From positions 1-64,000 of the forward strand of contig CAJTNT010000008.1 in NCBI GenBank assembly GCA_910577785.1: a DNA stretch of 64,000 nucleotides, given 5' to 3'. Source of the DNA: an uncultured Lachnospiraceae bacterium. Lineage in GTDB: Bacteria; Bacillota; Clostridia; Lachnospirales; Lachnospiraceae. The notes under the pieces are model-generated. The model was not told the origin of the DNA. It did no database searches and worked only from the letters and a program-made list of their open reading frames with translations. Below are positions 1 through 7,535 of this stretch, piece by piece (position 1 is the stretch's first letter; each line of letters starts with the position of its first letter). A program made the position numbers and the translations under genes.

Positions 1-1
1 A

Positions 2-184
2 GGACTGAAGAAGAATTTTTATAAATTGGTAAATCCAAATATAGCATTTTTTGACGCCCCCGCCTGGCTGATGCAGAACTGGAACGGAACTTATACCACA
101 CCAGAAAATGAAAAATATATGAAATCCTTGGGAAGTTCCGTTGTCAGTTTTGCTACAACTCCCAATACTATAATTTTAAAATAA
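2..184 (+). CDS. C-terminal end of an unrecognised protein (partial)
   Basis: An open frame enters from the left edge and ends at TAA 182-184, giving 60 residues that start GLKKNFYKLVNPNIAF and end TPNTIILK. The piece has no transmembrane segment. I do not recognise the family. Its last codons overlap, in another frame, the start of the decayed repeat-family fragment at 166-447. It could therefore be the tail of a real gene cut by the window edge, or part of the same decayed region with a frameshift near 170. Confidence 0.4.
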   Translation, partial: GLKKNFYKLVNPNIAFFDAPAWLMQNWNGTYTTPENEKYMKSLGSSVVSFATTPNTIILK

Positions 185-447
185 CTATTCACCAGTTTAC
201 AAAACCTGTAGATACTGTGCTTGAATTTGGTTCCAAATTTGGAGCGGCCGAAACCATGCAATTAAACGGTGATTTATACATACTTGAAATAGATGAATCA
301 ACAGGAGAGTTTCTGTTGTATTATGAGCCAGGCACGGACAACAAGTTTATTTCTCTTCATCCAATTGGCGACATTGACAACCCAAATAAAGCAGCAGATC
401 TTTTACAACAATGTGAAAAATGGACGGAAGGCAAACTGACTCATTAA
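166..447 (+). pseudogene. Truncated copy of the 1030-2097 gene family (C-terminal domain)
   Basis: Reading the frame from about 166 gives YYNFKITIHQF, then a stretch closely matching the last 100 residues of the 1030-2097 product. Shared blocks include KPVDTVLEFGSKFG versus EPVDTVLEFGSKFG and DLYILEID, and both end in a Lxx(C/Y)EKWxE(G/A)K motif. DNA identity is also high over 199-245 versus 1851-1897. There is no credible start or 5' part, so this is read as a broken duplicate. A GTG at 217 opens the longest ATG/GTG frame but falls inside the conserved domain. Confidence 0.6.
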
Positions 448-454
448 CTCTACT

Positions 455-571
455 ATGAAAAAGATGACATTATTTACCATTTCTTTCCTGACATCACTGC
501 TACTAAATTGTATGCCTAAAAAATCTCAGAAATATATGGCCACGAACGTGCGGAAAAGCCAGAAAAAGTGA
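455..571 (+). pseudogene. Short lipoprotein-leader-like ORF, decayed 5' end
   Basis: ATG 455 opens a 38-codon frame that begins MKKMTLFTISFLTSLLLNC and then becomes basic (KKSQKYMATNVRKSQKK) before TGA 569-571. The start is a typical lipoprotein signal peptide with a weak lipobox (LLNC). The first 34 bases are nearly identical to those of a second leader at 4374. Both leaders sit beside pieces of the 1030-2097 family. They may be orphaned 5' ends of related genes, although a tiny functional lipoprotein is not excluded. The ribosome site is poor. Confidence 0.4.
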
Positions 572-608
572 GGATGCAGAAAGCATCCCCATTTCCTAAA
601 CTTTTCCC

Positions 609-637
609 TTGCAAATAAGCAAGGAATCGTTTATAAT
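609..637 (+). promoter_or_regulatory. Sigma-A promoter for a candidate antisense RNA
   Basis: TTGCAA at 609-614 is followed by a 17-base spacer and TATAAT at 632-637. It points right toward a strong terminator at 720-760, with no convincing ORF between, so the expected product is a short RNA starting near 644. Confidence 0.6.
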
Positions 638-643
638 CAGTAT

Positions 644-758
644 AGAAACAACCAAAGGATATTCGCTCTGTCCGATGGTTGCCATCGAAAACTACTAAAC
701 ATGGTTTATGAGTTGTGCAGGCTATCCCCTATTGGCGTAGAGGATAGCCATTTTATTT
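644..758 (+). ncRNA. Candidate type I antitoxin RNA, opposite the small toxin gene
   Basis: This is the stretch between the 609-637 promoter and the end of the hairpin plus T-run at 720-760, giving an RNA of about 115 bases. Its 3' end runs into the stop codon of the minus-strand toxin ORF (753-833) and would be complementary to the toxin messenger's 3' part. Known Firmicutes pairs such as TxpA/RatA and BsrG/SR4 have this tail-to-tail layout. Function is inferred from the layout only. Confidence 0.5.
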
Positions 759-760
759 TT
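720..760 (+). terminator. Rho-independent terminator of the candidate antisense RNA
   Basis: An 8-base perfect stem, GGCTATCC (720-727) with GGATAGCC (742-749), is followed on the plus strand by ATTTTATTTTTT. The minus strand lacks a T-run after the stem, so it terminates the rightward RNA. Confidence 0.75.
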
Positions 761-833
761 TGTGGTGGTTGTCAAGGTACGATAAAGCCGCGAACACGAC
801 CAACAATAACGTCAAAACTTCTAACGTATTCAT
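753..833 (-). CDS. Small hydrophobic type I toxin-like peptide
   Basis: ATG 833 to TAA 753 encodes 26 residues, beginning MNTLEVLTLLL, continuing VVFAALSYL and ending DNHHKK. A strong ribosome site (AAAGGGGGG) lies 5 bases upstream. A short acidic N-terminus, one transmembrane helix of about 17 residues and a charged tail are the hallmarks of holin-like/TxpA-type membrane toxins (Hol_Tox-like). Its 3' end is faced by a promoter-terminator unit on the other strand (609-760), as expected for a type I toxin-antitoxin pair. Homology was judged by eye. Alternatively it is a small membrane regulator. Confidence 0.6.
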   Translation of the reverse strand: MNTLEVLTLLLVVFAALSYLDNHHKK

Positions 834-1029
834 ATGTACCCCCCTTTCTATTCCCAGAAAGGCAACCACCAGACTATCCCCACGTTGTTCTAATCTGACT
901 ATAAGAATAATATCACATTATGTCGGATATTTCCATAAAAATTTCCGCGATACGACATGTTTTTTTGCTTTTATATGTGATATGATAAAAACAAATGCAA
1001 CAATTCACCCCAAACCGAACTCTTAGAGA

Positions 1030-2097
1030 ATGAGAGCAGGCACATCAGCACCATTGCTATTCCCTAACACATCAACACGGCAACCATCCACTCCACAGAA
1101 AGGAATTACTGCTGCTTTGCAGAATACCGCAAAAAATGCACAAACAGAATGGGATGGCCGTAAGAAAAATACACAGAGCATCCCAAAAACGGACAAAATA
1201 AACAAAGATACCGGAAAAGATACGGCAGAATTTCTGGGGGTAGATAGCAATGAAATATTATCCTGTACCATCTACCATGGGGAAAGCAAGGAAGAAATTG
1301 ACCTGACAGAAGCCAGTGGAAAATATCTGCTGCAGATGCTCTCTGATTTTTTCAATGATTCAAAATATACATATAATGCATATGATGAAGTTATTACTTT
1401 ACAATTTGAAAGTCTGGAAGATTTAGCACAATCCGTGAAAAGAAATTATTATATATGGATCCAGTTAGGGCAGAGGATTTCATATTCATTGCAGGGTGAA
1501 ATGTTAGAAGAATTTAATTCTGTAATCATTAAAGTGGAACCTGGGCAAAATTTTCTGGCCTTCACTTGCAATATACGTAGTGATGAGCATCATTATGTAA
1601 TGGGAAGCAGTCAGTATGGAATTGTAGATGATTTTCTGGCAAGGTATGAAGAGTGGGAGAATACTAAGAATGGGGATGAAGCATCTGAAATAAAAATGGA
1701 AAGTTTTATCCAGATGCTTTCCGAGCATATTATGGAAACGAAAGGTGGCTGGGGATATGCTTTGAGTATAATAAACTTGAAAGAGATAGACGAATTGAAG
1801 GATATGGCAGAAGAAGATGAGGCAAAATATTATATTTTACTGCAATTTACGGAACCTGTAGATACTGTGCTTGAATTTGGCTCCAAATTTGGAAAAACCG
1901 AAACCACGCACTTAAATGATGATTTATACATACTTGAAATAGATGTTCCAAACGGAGATTTTCTGTTGTATTATAAGTCAGGCATAAGCGACAACTCTAT
2001 TCCGTTTTGCCCAATTGGCTGCCCAGACACCCCAAATAGCCCAAATAAAGTAGAAGATTTTTTACAGCGATATGAAAAATGGATGGAAGCTAAATAG
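1030..2097 (+). CDS. Unrecognised acidic two-domain protein
   Basis: The product has 355 residues with no clear signal peptide or membrane segment. After a Thr/Lys-rich N-terminus (1-70) it appears to hold two related halves of about 140 residues. The first ends GIVDDFLARYEEWENTK (near 215) and the second ends KVEDFLQRYEKWMEAK (the C-terminus). The ATG at 1030 has only a weak ribosome site. The leader DNA around 1045-1110 resembles DNA just 5' of the lipoprotein leader at 4374, so the N-terminus may be a fusion or remnant of an older leader. Broken relatives lie at 166-447 and near 5752-5852. A good terminator follows at 2157-2190. I cannot assign a function. Confidence 0.6.
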   Translation: MRAGTSAPLLFPNTSTRQPSTPQKGITAALQNTAKNAQTEWDGRKKNTQSIPKTDKINKDTGKDTAEFLGVDSNEILSCTIYHGESKEEIDLTEASGKYLLQMLSDFFNDSKYTYNAYDEVITLQFESLEDLAQSVKRNYYIWIQLGQRISYSLQGEMLEEFNSVIIKVEPGQNFLAFTCNIRSDEHHYVMGSSQYGIVDDFLARYEEWENTKNGDEASEIKMESFIQMLSEHIMETKGGWGYALSIINLKEIDELKDMAEEDEAKYYILLQFTEPVDTVLEFGSKFGKTETTHLNDDLYILEIDVPNGDFLLYYKSGISDNSIPFCPIGCPDTPNSPNKVEDFLQRYEKWMEAK

Positions 2098-2156
2098 GAT
2101 CATTAGGGATGACGCAAGAAAAGCCTTGCGCCTCCTCTGGCACATATTTCCTAACT

Positions 2157-2190
2157 GAACCTACCGGCTAAAGCTGGTAGGTTCCTTTTC
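2157..2190 (+). terminator. Rho-independent terminator after the 1030-2097 gene
   Basis: GAACCTACC (2157-2165) pairs with GGTAGGTTC (2176-2184), with a small inner GCT/AGC pairing, followed by CTTTTC. It lies 60 bases beyond the stop codon. Confidence 0.75.
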
Positions 2191-2230
2191 ATGGGGTGGG
2201 GAAAAATGTCAAATCCCTCCTTCGCTCTGC

Positions 2231-3931
2231 TCACGCCCCAATCAGCACCGTCTTCCCCTGGAAGGCAAAGCCATAGGCATGGATGCGGCCTTGGGGGATT
2301 CCCTTGGCAATCAGCGATGTGGCGTACTGCTTCTCCTGGATTTGCTTCAGCGCAGCCTGCACGGTGTCTGCAAGACTTGCCTCTTCCGTCTCGTCTATTA
2401 CCTTGAATTCCAGCAGGATGGCATCGTCCTTTGCCAGATCCCTTGGCTCCAGCATCACGTCATAGCGCCCGAACCCGCTCTCGCGGTTGGAAGTCAGCGT
2501 ATAGCGTCCGCCCAAGTCCACGAGAAGCCCCAGCACAAAGCCGTGGTAGAAGCGTTCCGGCTCTGACAGGGAGGGGTGTTTCCCCGTATCGAAAAAGCGG
2601 AATGTTCGTAAGGCTACGCGGTTCATATAGGCATTCATGGATTTGATATCCCCGCAGAGCAGGGCTTTCACAAAGTCATTGTAGTCCCGGCCAGCCGGGG
2701 CGAACCAACTCATTACCATACTGCGGAACATTTTTCTTACTTCCAGGTTGGTTGGCGCCAGCTGGTATTGCCTGCTGGCATCGCCAAATACGTCTACTTC
2801 ATACTGCCCATAGGACAGCACTTTTAGGTAGCCGCTTGCCAGCAGCAGGCTCCAGATTGCCCCTTCATCCTGCTCCAGCTGGCTGTATACAATCTGCTCG
2901 TCAATTGCCGCATGCAGGGTATGGCTCTGTAACAGGTCCTCAAATTTTTCCTTTATATTCCTGCCGCCTTCCCGGACAAGCTTGCTCACCAGGCTGTTGG
3001 AGCTGGTGTTTGCCCAATAGGCATCGAATTGTCCTGTGTCCAGGAAATTCAGGATAGACCAGGGATTGTAGATATCTGGGCAGTCCCCAAAGGTAAACCC
3101 GTCATACCATTTTTTTACGCCTTCCTTCTCCCCCCCAAGCCCCTGGGCGTCCAGAGCGGCAAATACCTCCTGCTCCGTGAAACCAAAGGCGGTGGCGTAT
3201 TCCTTCGAGGTAGTGGTCACTACTTTCAAGTTGTTCAAGTCAGAAAAGACGGACTCCTTGCTGACGCGGGTGATGCCTGTCATGACCGCCCGTTCCAGCC
3301 AGGGGTTTGTCTTGAAGGTGGCATTGAACACCGTGCGGGTAAAGGCCGCCATCTCATCCCAGTAGCCGTTTACATAGGCTTCCTGCATAGGGGTGTCGTA
3401 TTCGTCCAGGAGGATGATTACTTTTTTCCCGCAGCAGCGGGCCAGCATTTTGGACAGACGGAAGAGGGAGAGGGAAGCGTCCACGTTGTCCATATCTACC
3501 GTGACACGTCCCATAAATGCCAGGTCCTGTTCCGTAAGCTTTGACGGGTCAAGCAGCGGGGCGCATTCCTCATACTGCAATGCGATAATCTGGCAGATTT
3601 TTCTCCTTGCATCCGTGAAGCTCTGTTCCTTGACGGCGGCAAAAGAGAGGGAGATTACAGGGTAAGTACCCTGCAGTTGGCGGTACCCTTCCCCCTCCCA
3701 GATGGACAGCCCCTGGAATACGCTGCCTCTCCTGGCATATGCCATGGAGAAGAAACGTTCCAGCATGCTCATGTTCAGGGTCTTGCCGAAGCGGCGGGGG
3801 CGGGTGATTAATGTCACCTTATCCCTACTGTCCCACCATTCGCGGATGAAGTCAGTCTTGTCGATGTAAAAACAGTTGCTTGTGATTAGTTCTTCAAAAT
3901 CCTGGATCCCAATTGCTACCGTCTTTTTCAT
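2231..3931 (-). CDS. AAA-ATPase-like protein with PD-(D/E)XK nuclease-like domain
   Basis: The product has 566 residues from ATG 3931, chosen because AAGGAGG lies just upstream; the open frame runs 27 codons further without a site. The N-terminal half is the AAA-ATPase_like family: it starts GIQDFEELI, has YIDKTDFI, a P-loop region TRPRRFGKTLNMSML and a Walker B-like strand VIILLDEYDTP. The C-terminal quarter fits the associated PDDEXK_9 family, with GRYDVML, then ILLEFKV and a later Gln (AALKQI). These proteins are abundant in Lachnospiraceae and Bacteroidetes; their job is unsettled, with nucleic-acid or defence roles proposed. The gene stands alone with its own promoter at 4095-4123. Confidence 0.85.
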   Translation of the reverse strand: MKKTVAIGIQDFEELITSNCFYIDKTDFIREWWDSRDKVTLITRPRRFGKTLNMSMLERFFSMAYARRGSVFQGLSIWEGEGYRQLQGTYPVISLSFAAVKEQSFTDARRKICQIIALQYEECAPLLDPSKLTEQDLAFMGRVTVDMDNVDASLSLFRLSKMLARCCGKKVIILLDEYDTPMQEAYVNGYWDEMAAFTRTVFNATFKTNPWLERAVMTGITRVSKESVFSDLNNLKVVTTTSKEYATAFGFTEQEVFAALDAQGLGGEKEGVKKWYDGFTFGDCPDIYNPWSILNFLDTGQFDAYWANTSSNSLVSKLVREGGRNIKEKFEDLLQSHTLHAAIDEQIVYSQLEQDEGAIWSLLLASGYLKVLSYGQYEVDVFGDASRQYQLAPTNLEVRKMFRSMVMSWFAPAGRDYNDFVKALLCGDIKSMNAYMNRVALRTFRFFDTGKHPSLSEPERFYHGFVLGLLVDLGGRYTLTSNRESGFGRYDVMLEPRDLAKDDAILLEFKVIDETEEASLADTVQAALKQIQEKQYATSLIAKGIPQGRIHAYGFAFQGKTVLIGA

Positions 3932-4094
3932 ATAGGCCTCCTTGTCGTGTAATTGTTTTTGGACAACCCAACTAAAGCACATGCAAGCGGGCAGGCTTAT
4001 GTCTGTCCACACTAACCCTTCTCCATGCTATGGCCCAATGGGAGCGCCTACCCCCATAGTAGGCCTATCCATACTGTAATACCGTATCAGTGCT

Positions 4095-4123
4095 ATTATA
4101 TTATAAATTGCCCTATCCCGCAA
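4095..4123 (-). promoter_or_regulatory. Promoter of the AAA-ATPase/nuclease gene
   Basis: On the minus strand TTGCGG (4123-4118), a 17-base spacer and TATAAT (4100-4095) form a good sigma-A promoter about 160 bases before the start codon. The -35 and following bases read TTGCGGGATAGG, the same 12 bases as in the promoter of the XRE regulator gene at 5675-5703. Confidence 0.65.
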
Positions 4124-4373
4124 TCACTTCCTTAGAAGCAAGCAACGGGGTATCAAGCTTGCTGCGCTGCAGAGCAGCGGGGTATTTGACCCTCGCGGCA
4201 TTCGTCAAATATCCATGCAAACATGGCTATTTTCCTCATTGCTCGCGGGAATAAAATAAAAGCAAGAGCAAACACATTAAAAACAAACATATCCCTAAGA
4301 ACATGTGCATCAACATCCTTGCCATCACGATTCCTAACACAGCACCCATTCCCCTCACAGAAAGGAGACCCTT

Positions 4374-4484
4374 ATGAAAAAGATGACATTAATTACCATT
4401 TCTTTCCTTGCATGCTTGTATCTGGCAGACCGCGGCAGCCCTGACAGAGGCCAGCAGGACATAGCACAGCCCTTGAGATACTGA
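4374..4484 (+). pseudogene. Second orphan lipoprotein leader
   Basis: ATG 4374, with AAAGGAG a few bases upstream, opens 36 codons starting MKKMTLITISFLACLYLAD and ending at TGA 4482. The first 34 bases match the leader at 455 with about one difference. The DNA 5' of it (4315-4370) resembles the start of the 1030 gene. No family domain follows, so it reads as a 5' remnant. The surrounding 3932-4654 gap otherwise holds the promoter at 4095, an inverted repeat (TATTTGAC/GTCAAATA, 4172-4210) and the hairpin at 4610. Confidence 0.45.
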
Positions 4485-4609
4485 AAGAAGGGCATCCGTA
4501 ATACAGCCTAGCGATGTAAAATGCCACTTCCCTTTGGATTAGCAAACACCACCCCCCAGGCCTGTACACTTATAGCACAACTTTTACCAAATGAAACATA
4601 TGACATCAT

Positions 4610-4650
4610 AAAAATCCCCCAACTGTGTGATTGTGCAGCCGGGGGATTCC
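4610..4650 (-). terminator. Terminator-like hairpin after the XRE regulator gene (repeat copy 1)
   Basis: AATCCCCC (4613-4620) and GGGGGATT (4641-4648) form the stem. Reading leftwards it is followed by TTTTTAT, just beyond the regulator's stop codon. The hairpin plus about 25 flanking bases (TTACCAAATGAAACATA) recurs at 5880-5948. Confidence 0.7.
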
Positions 4651-4654
4651 CATT

Positions 4655-5593
4655 TTACAGGAGGCTCTCTGGCGCCAGCGCCATAAGGCCGGATGTTTCC
4701 ATATACTCCCTCACTGCTTCCGCCCTGGGATTCCTGTCCAGGGAATAGAGGGAATACGCCCGCCAGCATTTCCTGGCCAGTTCTTTCTGCTCTTCTTTTC
4801 CCAATCTCTCCCAGCCCATACGCCCTGCAATCTGCGCGGACAGGAAATACAGGTCTGCGCAGTGGCCATAACTCTCCCCAGACCTAACTGACGCAAGCCC
4901 CCGCTGAATCTCTGCCAATGCCCTGCCATATTTCCCCTCCCTGGCCAAAAGGTTCGCATATTTTAGATGAACCTGGGGCAGATATTCCTCCTTCCATTCC
5001 ATGTTATAATATTCCCTTACAAAATCCTGTATGTTCTGCATCTCATCCAGGCCAATCCCTTCCGTCTCCGCCAGCAAAATCCCCAGTTCCACCCTGCTTA
5101 AGAGCATTCCCCTGCCCCTTTTGGGGATGGTTAGGCTCTCTGCTTCCTGCAGCAGCCGTTCCGTTTCCCCGGCCAGCTGTCCCCTGGCTTCCAAATCCAG
5201 GGATGCATCCTGCCGCATGCGCAGACGCCCTATCCTGGCCTGGCAGTATTTCACATATTGGATTTCCAGTTTATCCTCCCCAGCCGCTTCCTTATAAGCG
5301 GCCAGAAGCTGTTCGGCCTGGGCAGCCTGCCCATCCCGCAATGCCGCCTCAATGTCCTGCCGCTTCTGGTGGCAGCCGTAATCCTCCCCTTCCAATAGCT
5401 GCTCCAGCTGCCCAGGGTCTGTGCCCAGGCGTTCCAGGAACGTCTGCGCCATAACCAATGGTATTACTGCCTCCCCGCTTTCTATGCGGGAATAGCTGGC
5501 CACAGAGCAGATGCCCCTGCACAAATCCGCCTGCCGCACCCCTTTCTGCCTCCTGCAGCTGCTTATTATATTTACAATCTTATGCCTGTCCAT
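4655..5593 (-). CDS. XRE-family transcription regulator with TPR-like C-terminus
   Basis: The product has 312 residues from ATG 5593, with GGGAGAAAGAG upstream. Residues 1-60 form a Cro/XRE helix-turn-helix (RQADLCRGICSVASYSRIES). The rest is alpha-helical and Leu/Ala/Glu-rich, as in the tetratricopeptide part of Rgg/PlcR-like regulators that sense peptides or small ligands. It is probably cytoplasmic. Its promoter (5675-5703) shares a 12-base block with that of the neighbouring AAA-ATPase gene, so it may control that gene and itself. The ligand is unknown. Confidence 0.8.
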   Translation of the reverse strand: MDRHKIVNIISSCRRQKGVRQADLCRGICSVASYSRIESGEAVIPLVMAQTFLERLGTDPGQLEQLLEGEDYGCHQKRQDIEAALRDGQAAQAEQLLAAYKEAAGEDKLEIQYVKYCQARIGRLRMRQDASLDLEARGQLAGETERLLQEAESLTIPKRGRGMLLSRVELGILLAETEGIGLDEMQNIQDFVREYYNMEWKEEYLPQVHLKYANLLAREGKYGRALAEIQRGLASVRSGESYGHCADLYFLSAQIAGRMGWERLGKEEQKELARKCWRAYSLYSLDRNPRAEAVREYMETSGLMALAPESLL

Positions 5594-5674
5594 CCTAACT
5601 CTTTCTCCCCGTGGTGCAGCCCACCAAAAGCATCTGTCTGCCCCTGGCTGGCATGTCCATGCTGTACTAATACC

Positions 5675-5703
5675 ATCATACCACATTTTGTCCTATCCCG
5701 CAA
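5675..5703 (-). promoter_or_regulatory. Promoter of the XRE regulator gene
   Basis: On the minus strand TTGCGG (5703-5698), a 17-base spacer and TATGAT (5680-5675) lie about 80 bases before the start codon. The block TTGCGGGATAGG is shared exactly with the promoter at 4095-4123. Confidence 0.6.
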
Positions 5704-5751
5704 CTTCTTTTGCTATAAAATCTGAACGCCTCATCTGGCACCACCCAGATA

Positions 5752-5852
5752 TGGAAGGGGCAGTTTCTTTTTTCGGCAATATTGGAGTTTATGAAAAGAA
5801 AATATATAAAAACTTTTTAAAGATGTATGAAGAATGGGCAGCTCTATCATAA
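5752..5852 (+). pseudogene. C-terminal scrap of the 1030-2097 gene family
   Basis: The frame ending at TAA 5850-5852 reads SFFGNIGVYEKKIYKNFLKM, then YEEWAALS. The FLxxYEEW ending and spacing match the ends of both domains of the 1030 product (FLARYEEW, FLQRYEKW). It has no start or upstream domain. The rest of the 5594-6067 gap holds the regulator promoter and the second copy of the GGGGGATT hairpin. Confidence 0.4.
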
Positions 5853-5879
5853 CTGCCGCTGACAAATACAGAGGATAAC

Positions 5880-5948
5880 ATTTACCAAATGAAACATACG
5901 AATATCATGGGAATCCCCCAGCTGTGCGATTGTGCAGTTGGGGGATTC
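5880..5948. repeat. Second copy of the ACCAAATGAAACATA + GGGGGATT hairpin element
   Basis: The bases TTTACCAAATGAAACATACG followed by a hairpin (AATCCCCCAGCTG with CAGTTGGGGGATT) repeat the arrangement at 4584-4648. Stem bases differ between copies in partly compensating ways, as expected for a structured RNA or terminator. It lies 120 bases past the M56 gene and could be its terminator, although the T-run is weak here. Confidence 0.55.
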
Positions 5949-6067
5949 TCCTATTCCATAAAGTCATCGCAGGCAATGGAGAAGAATTATAAACGATTTT
6001 AACAGGAAATGCCATATTGGGGAAACTCCCCTCCCAGCTTCCATCCTCATGCTTGCTATCAGGGAGG

Positions 6068-7531
6068 CTACATTTCATCAAGCACCAGCTGCTTCCACGC
6101 CCTATCCTCCCACCGCTGGTAAGTATAGGACCAGCGCCTCCGATAAAATTCGCCATTGATATACCGATATTTATAGGCTGTACGGTTCCCGTTGCGCAGC
6201 GTCCCAACCTGACTTGCATTTTCCCCATCGGCCTTGCCGATGCCTGTTTCCGCGTGTCTGCTTTCTGTACTTTTATCAGCATCCGTTCCATCATTCCGGT
6301 CTCTGTCGGTTCCAGCGCTCTCGCTACCGTTTATTCCAGCATTCTTGCTACTGTCGCTTCCAGTACTCTTGCCTTCGTCTGCCCCAGCCTCCTCGCCAGC
6401 TTTTTCCTCCGTACAGATGGGAAGTTCTATCATAGCATCGTTCATGGTAGCGTAACCAAGCAGCCGCTTTTCTTCATCATAGAAATCATATCCTTGCCCA
6501 TTTTGCACCAGATAGCAGCCCAGCGGGAAGGGTTCCAGGTGCATCCCATAGTCGGCCAGCACAGGCTCCCCGTAGGGCTGCAGTACAAGGCCATAGGATA
6601 AGAAAAACAGGGTTATCATCAGCAGCACCGCCGCTGCATCCCATTTCTTCTTTCCCTGGTAACGCCTCTCTGCAATCATCACAAAACGCTGCCGCAGCTT
6701 CTCGCCGTCCCCTTCCGCCACCAGGCAGCAAGGCATGCCTGGCACAAGGCCAGCTTCATCCATATGGCTGACAACCTTGAGGATCCCTTCCATATAGTTT
6801 CTCTGCTGCCTGGGAGTTAGGGCTTTGCATACCGCTTTATCTGCCTGCATTTCTAAGGCATGCTCTATTTCTGCGGACAGTTCTCCCAGAAATGGGTTCC
6901 ACCAAAAACAAGCGTCAATGATTCCTGCCAGGCATTTGATCAGGCAATGGCCATAGCGGTAATGCGCCCCTTCGTGCAGGAAGATGCCCAGCAGCTCGTC
7001 CTCTGTAAAATCCAGGCTCGGCAGAATGAGCATCGGATGAAGAAAGCCAACCACTGCCGGGGAAGGGATCAATGGGTGGACAATCACCGTCGCTTTCTGC
7101 AGCCTGCCGCAGGGAATGGCTTTTTGGAAGCTGGCAGATAGGCGGATGCCATCCTCTTTCGGAAGGCTCCGCAGCATGCAACGGAAATGGCAATAGCTTC
7201 GGCAATGCATGATCAAGATCCAGGCTACCCTTGCGCCCCATAAAAGGGCAAGCACGGCTGCCAGGCTTATGCGCAAGCTCCCGAGGGACAGAAACGGCTT
7301 GCATAAGAAGCGATAGGCCCAGGCCAATACATGCCTGGATTCCAGTGTCACCGTAAATGGGAATTCCGCAAAAACGAAGACCCGCAGCACGCAGAGCAAA
7401 AGCAGCAGAAGAAAAGGGGAAAGGGAAAAGTAATTCAGGAAAGCCATCCTCCTGCGCATCCAGGAGGCCATTTTCGCAAAAAGGCTGACCCAGAACACAG
7501 CAATGATCCATGTAAAAACGGTAAATGTCAT
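6068..7531 (-). CDS. M56-family (BlaR1-like) membrane metallopeptidase
   Basis: The product has 487 residues. Membrane segments lie near 5-20, 38-56, 87-108 and 300-320. The zinc site is HEGAH at 186-190 with a likely third ligand Glu in ALEMQADKAV (about 227), the M56 pattern of BlaR1/MecR1. In BlaR1 this domain is activated by an outer penicillin-binding domain and leads to cleavage of the BlaI repressor. Here the outside part (about 320-487) is a low-complexity Ser/Gly/Asp/Thr-rich stretch (KSTGSDSSKNAGINGSESAG) plus about 45 ordinary residues, with no penicillin-binding motif, so the signal is unknown. It starts 4 bases after the BlaI gene, in the same operon. Confidence 0.85.
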   Translation of the reverse strand: MTFTVFTWIIAVFWVSLFAKMASWMRRRMAFLNYFSLSPFLLLLLLCVLRVFVFAEFPFTVTLESRHVLAWAYRFLCKPFLSLGSLRISLAAVLALLWGARVAWILIMHCRSYCHFRCMLRSLPKEDGIRLSASFQKAIPCGRLQKATVIVHPLIPSPAVVGFLHPMLILPSLDFTEDELLGIFLHEGAHYRYGHCLIKCLAGIIDACFWWNPFLGELSAEIEHALEMQADKAVCKALTPRQQRNYMEGILKVVSHMDEAGLVPGMPCCLVAEGDGEKLRQRFVMIAERRYQGKKKWDAAAVLLMITLFFLSYGLVLQPYGEPVLADYGMHLEPFPLGCYLVQNGQGYDFYDEEKRLLGYATMNDAMIELPICTEEKAGEEAGADEGKSTGSDSSKNAGINGSESAGTDRDRNDGTDADKSTESRHAETGIGKADGENASQVGTLRNGNRTAYKYRYINGEFYRRRWSYTYQRWEDRAWKQLVLDEM

Positions 7532-7535
7532 CGGA

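Noticed and set aside
5890..6000. A 36-codon frame with IPQLCDCAVGGF, similar to a frame at 4610
   Set aside because: The shared peptide is fully explained by the duplicated terminator-like hairpin; the other copy has a stop in the equivalent position.
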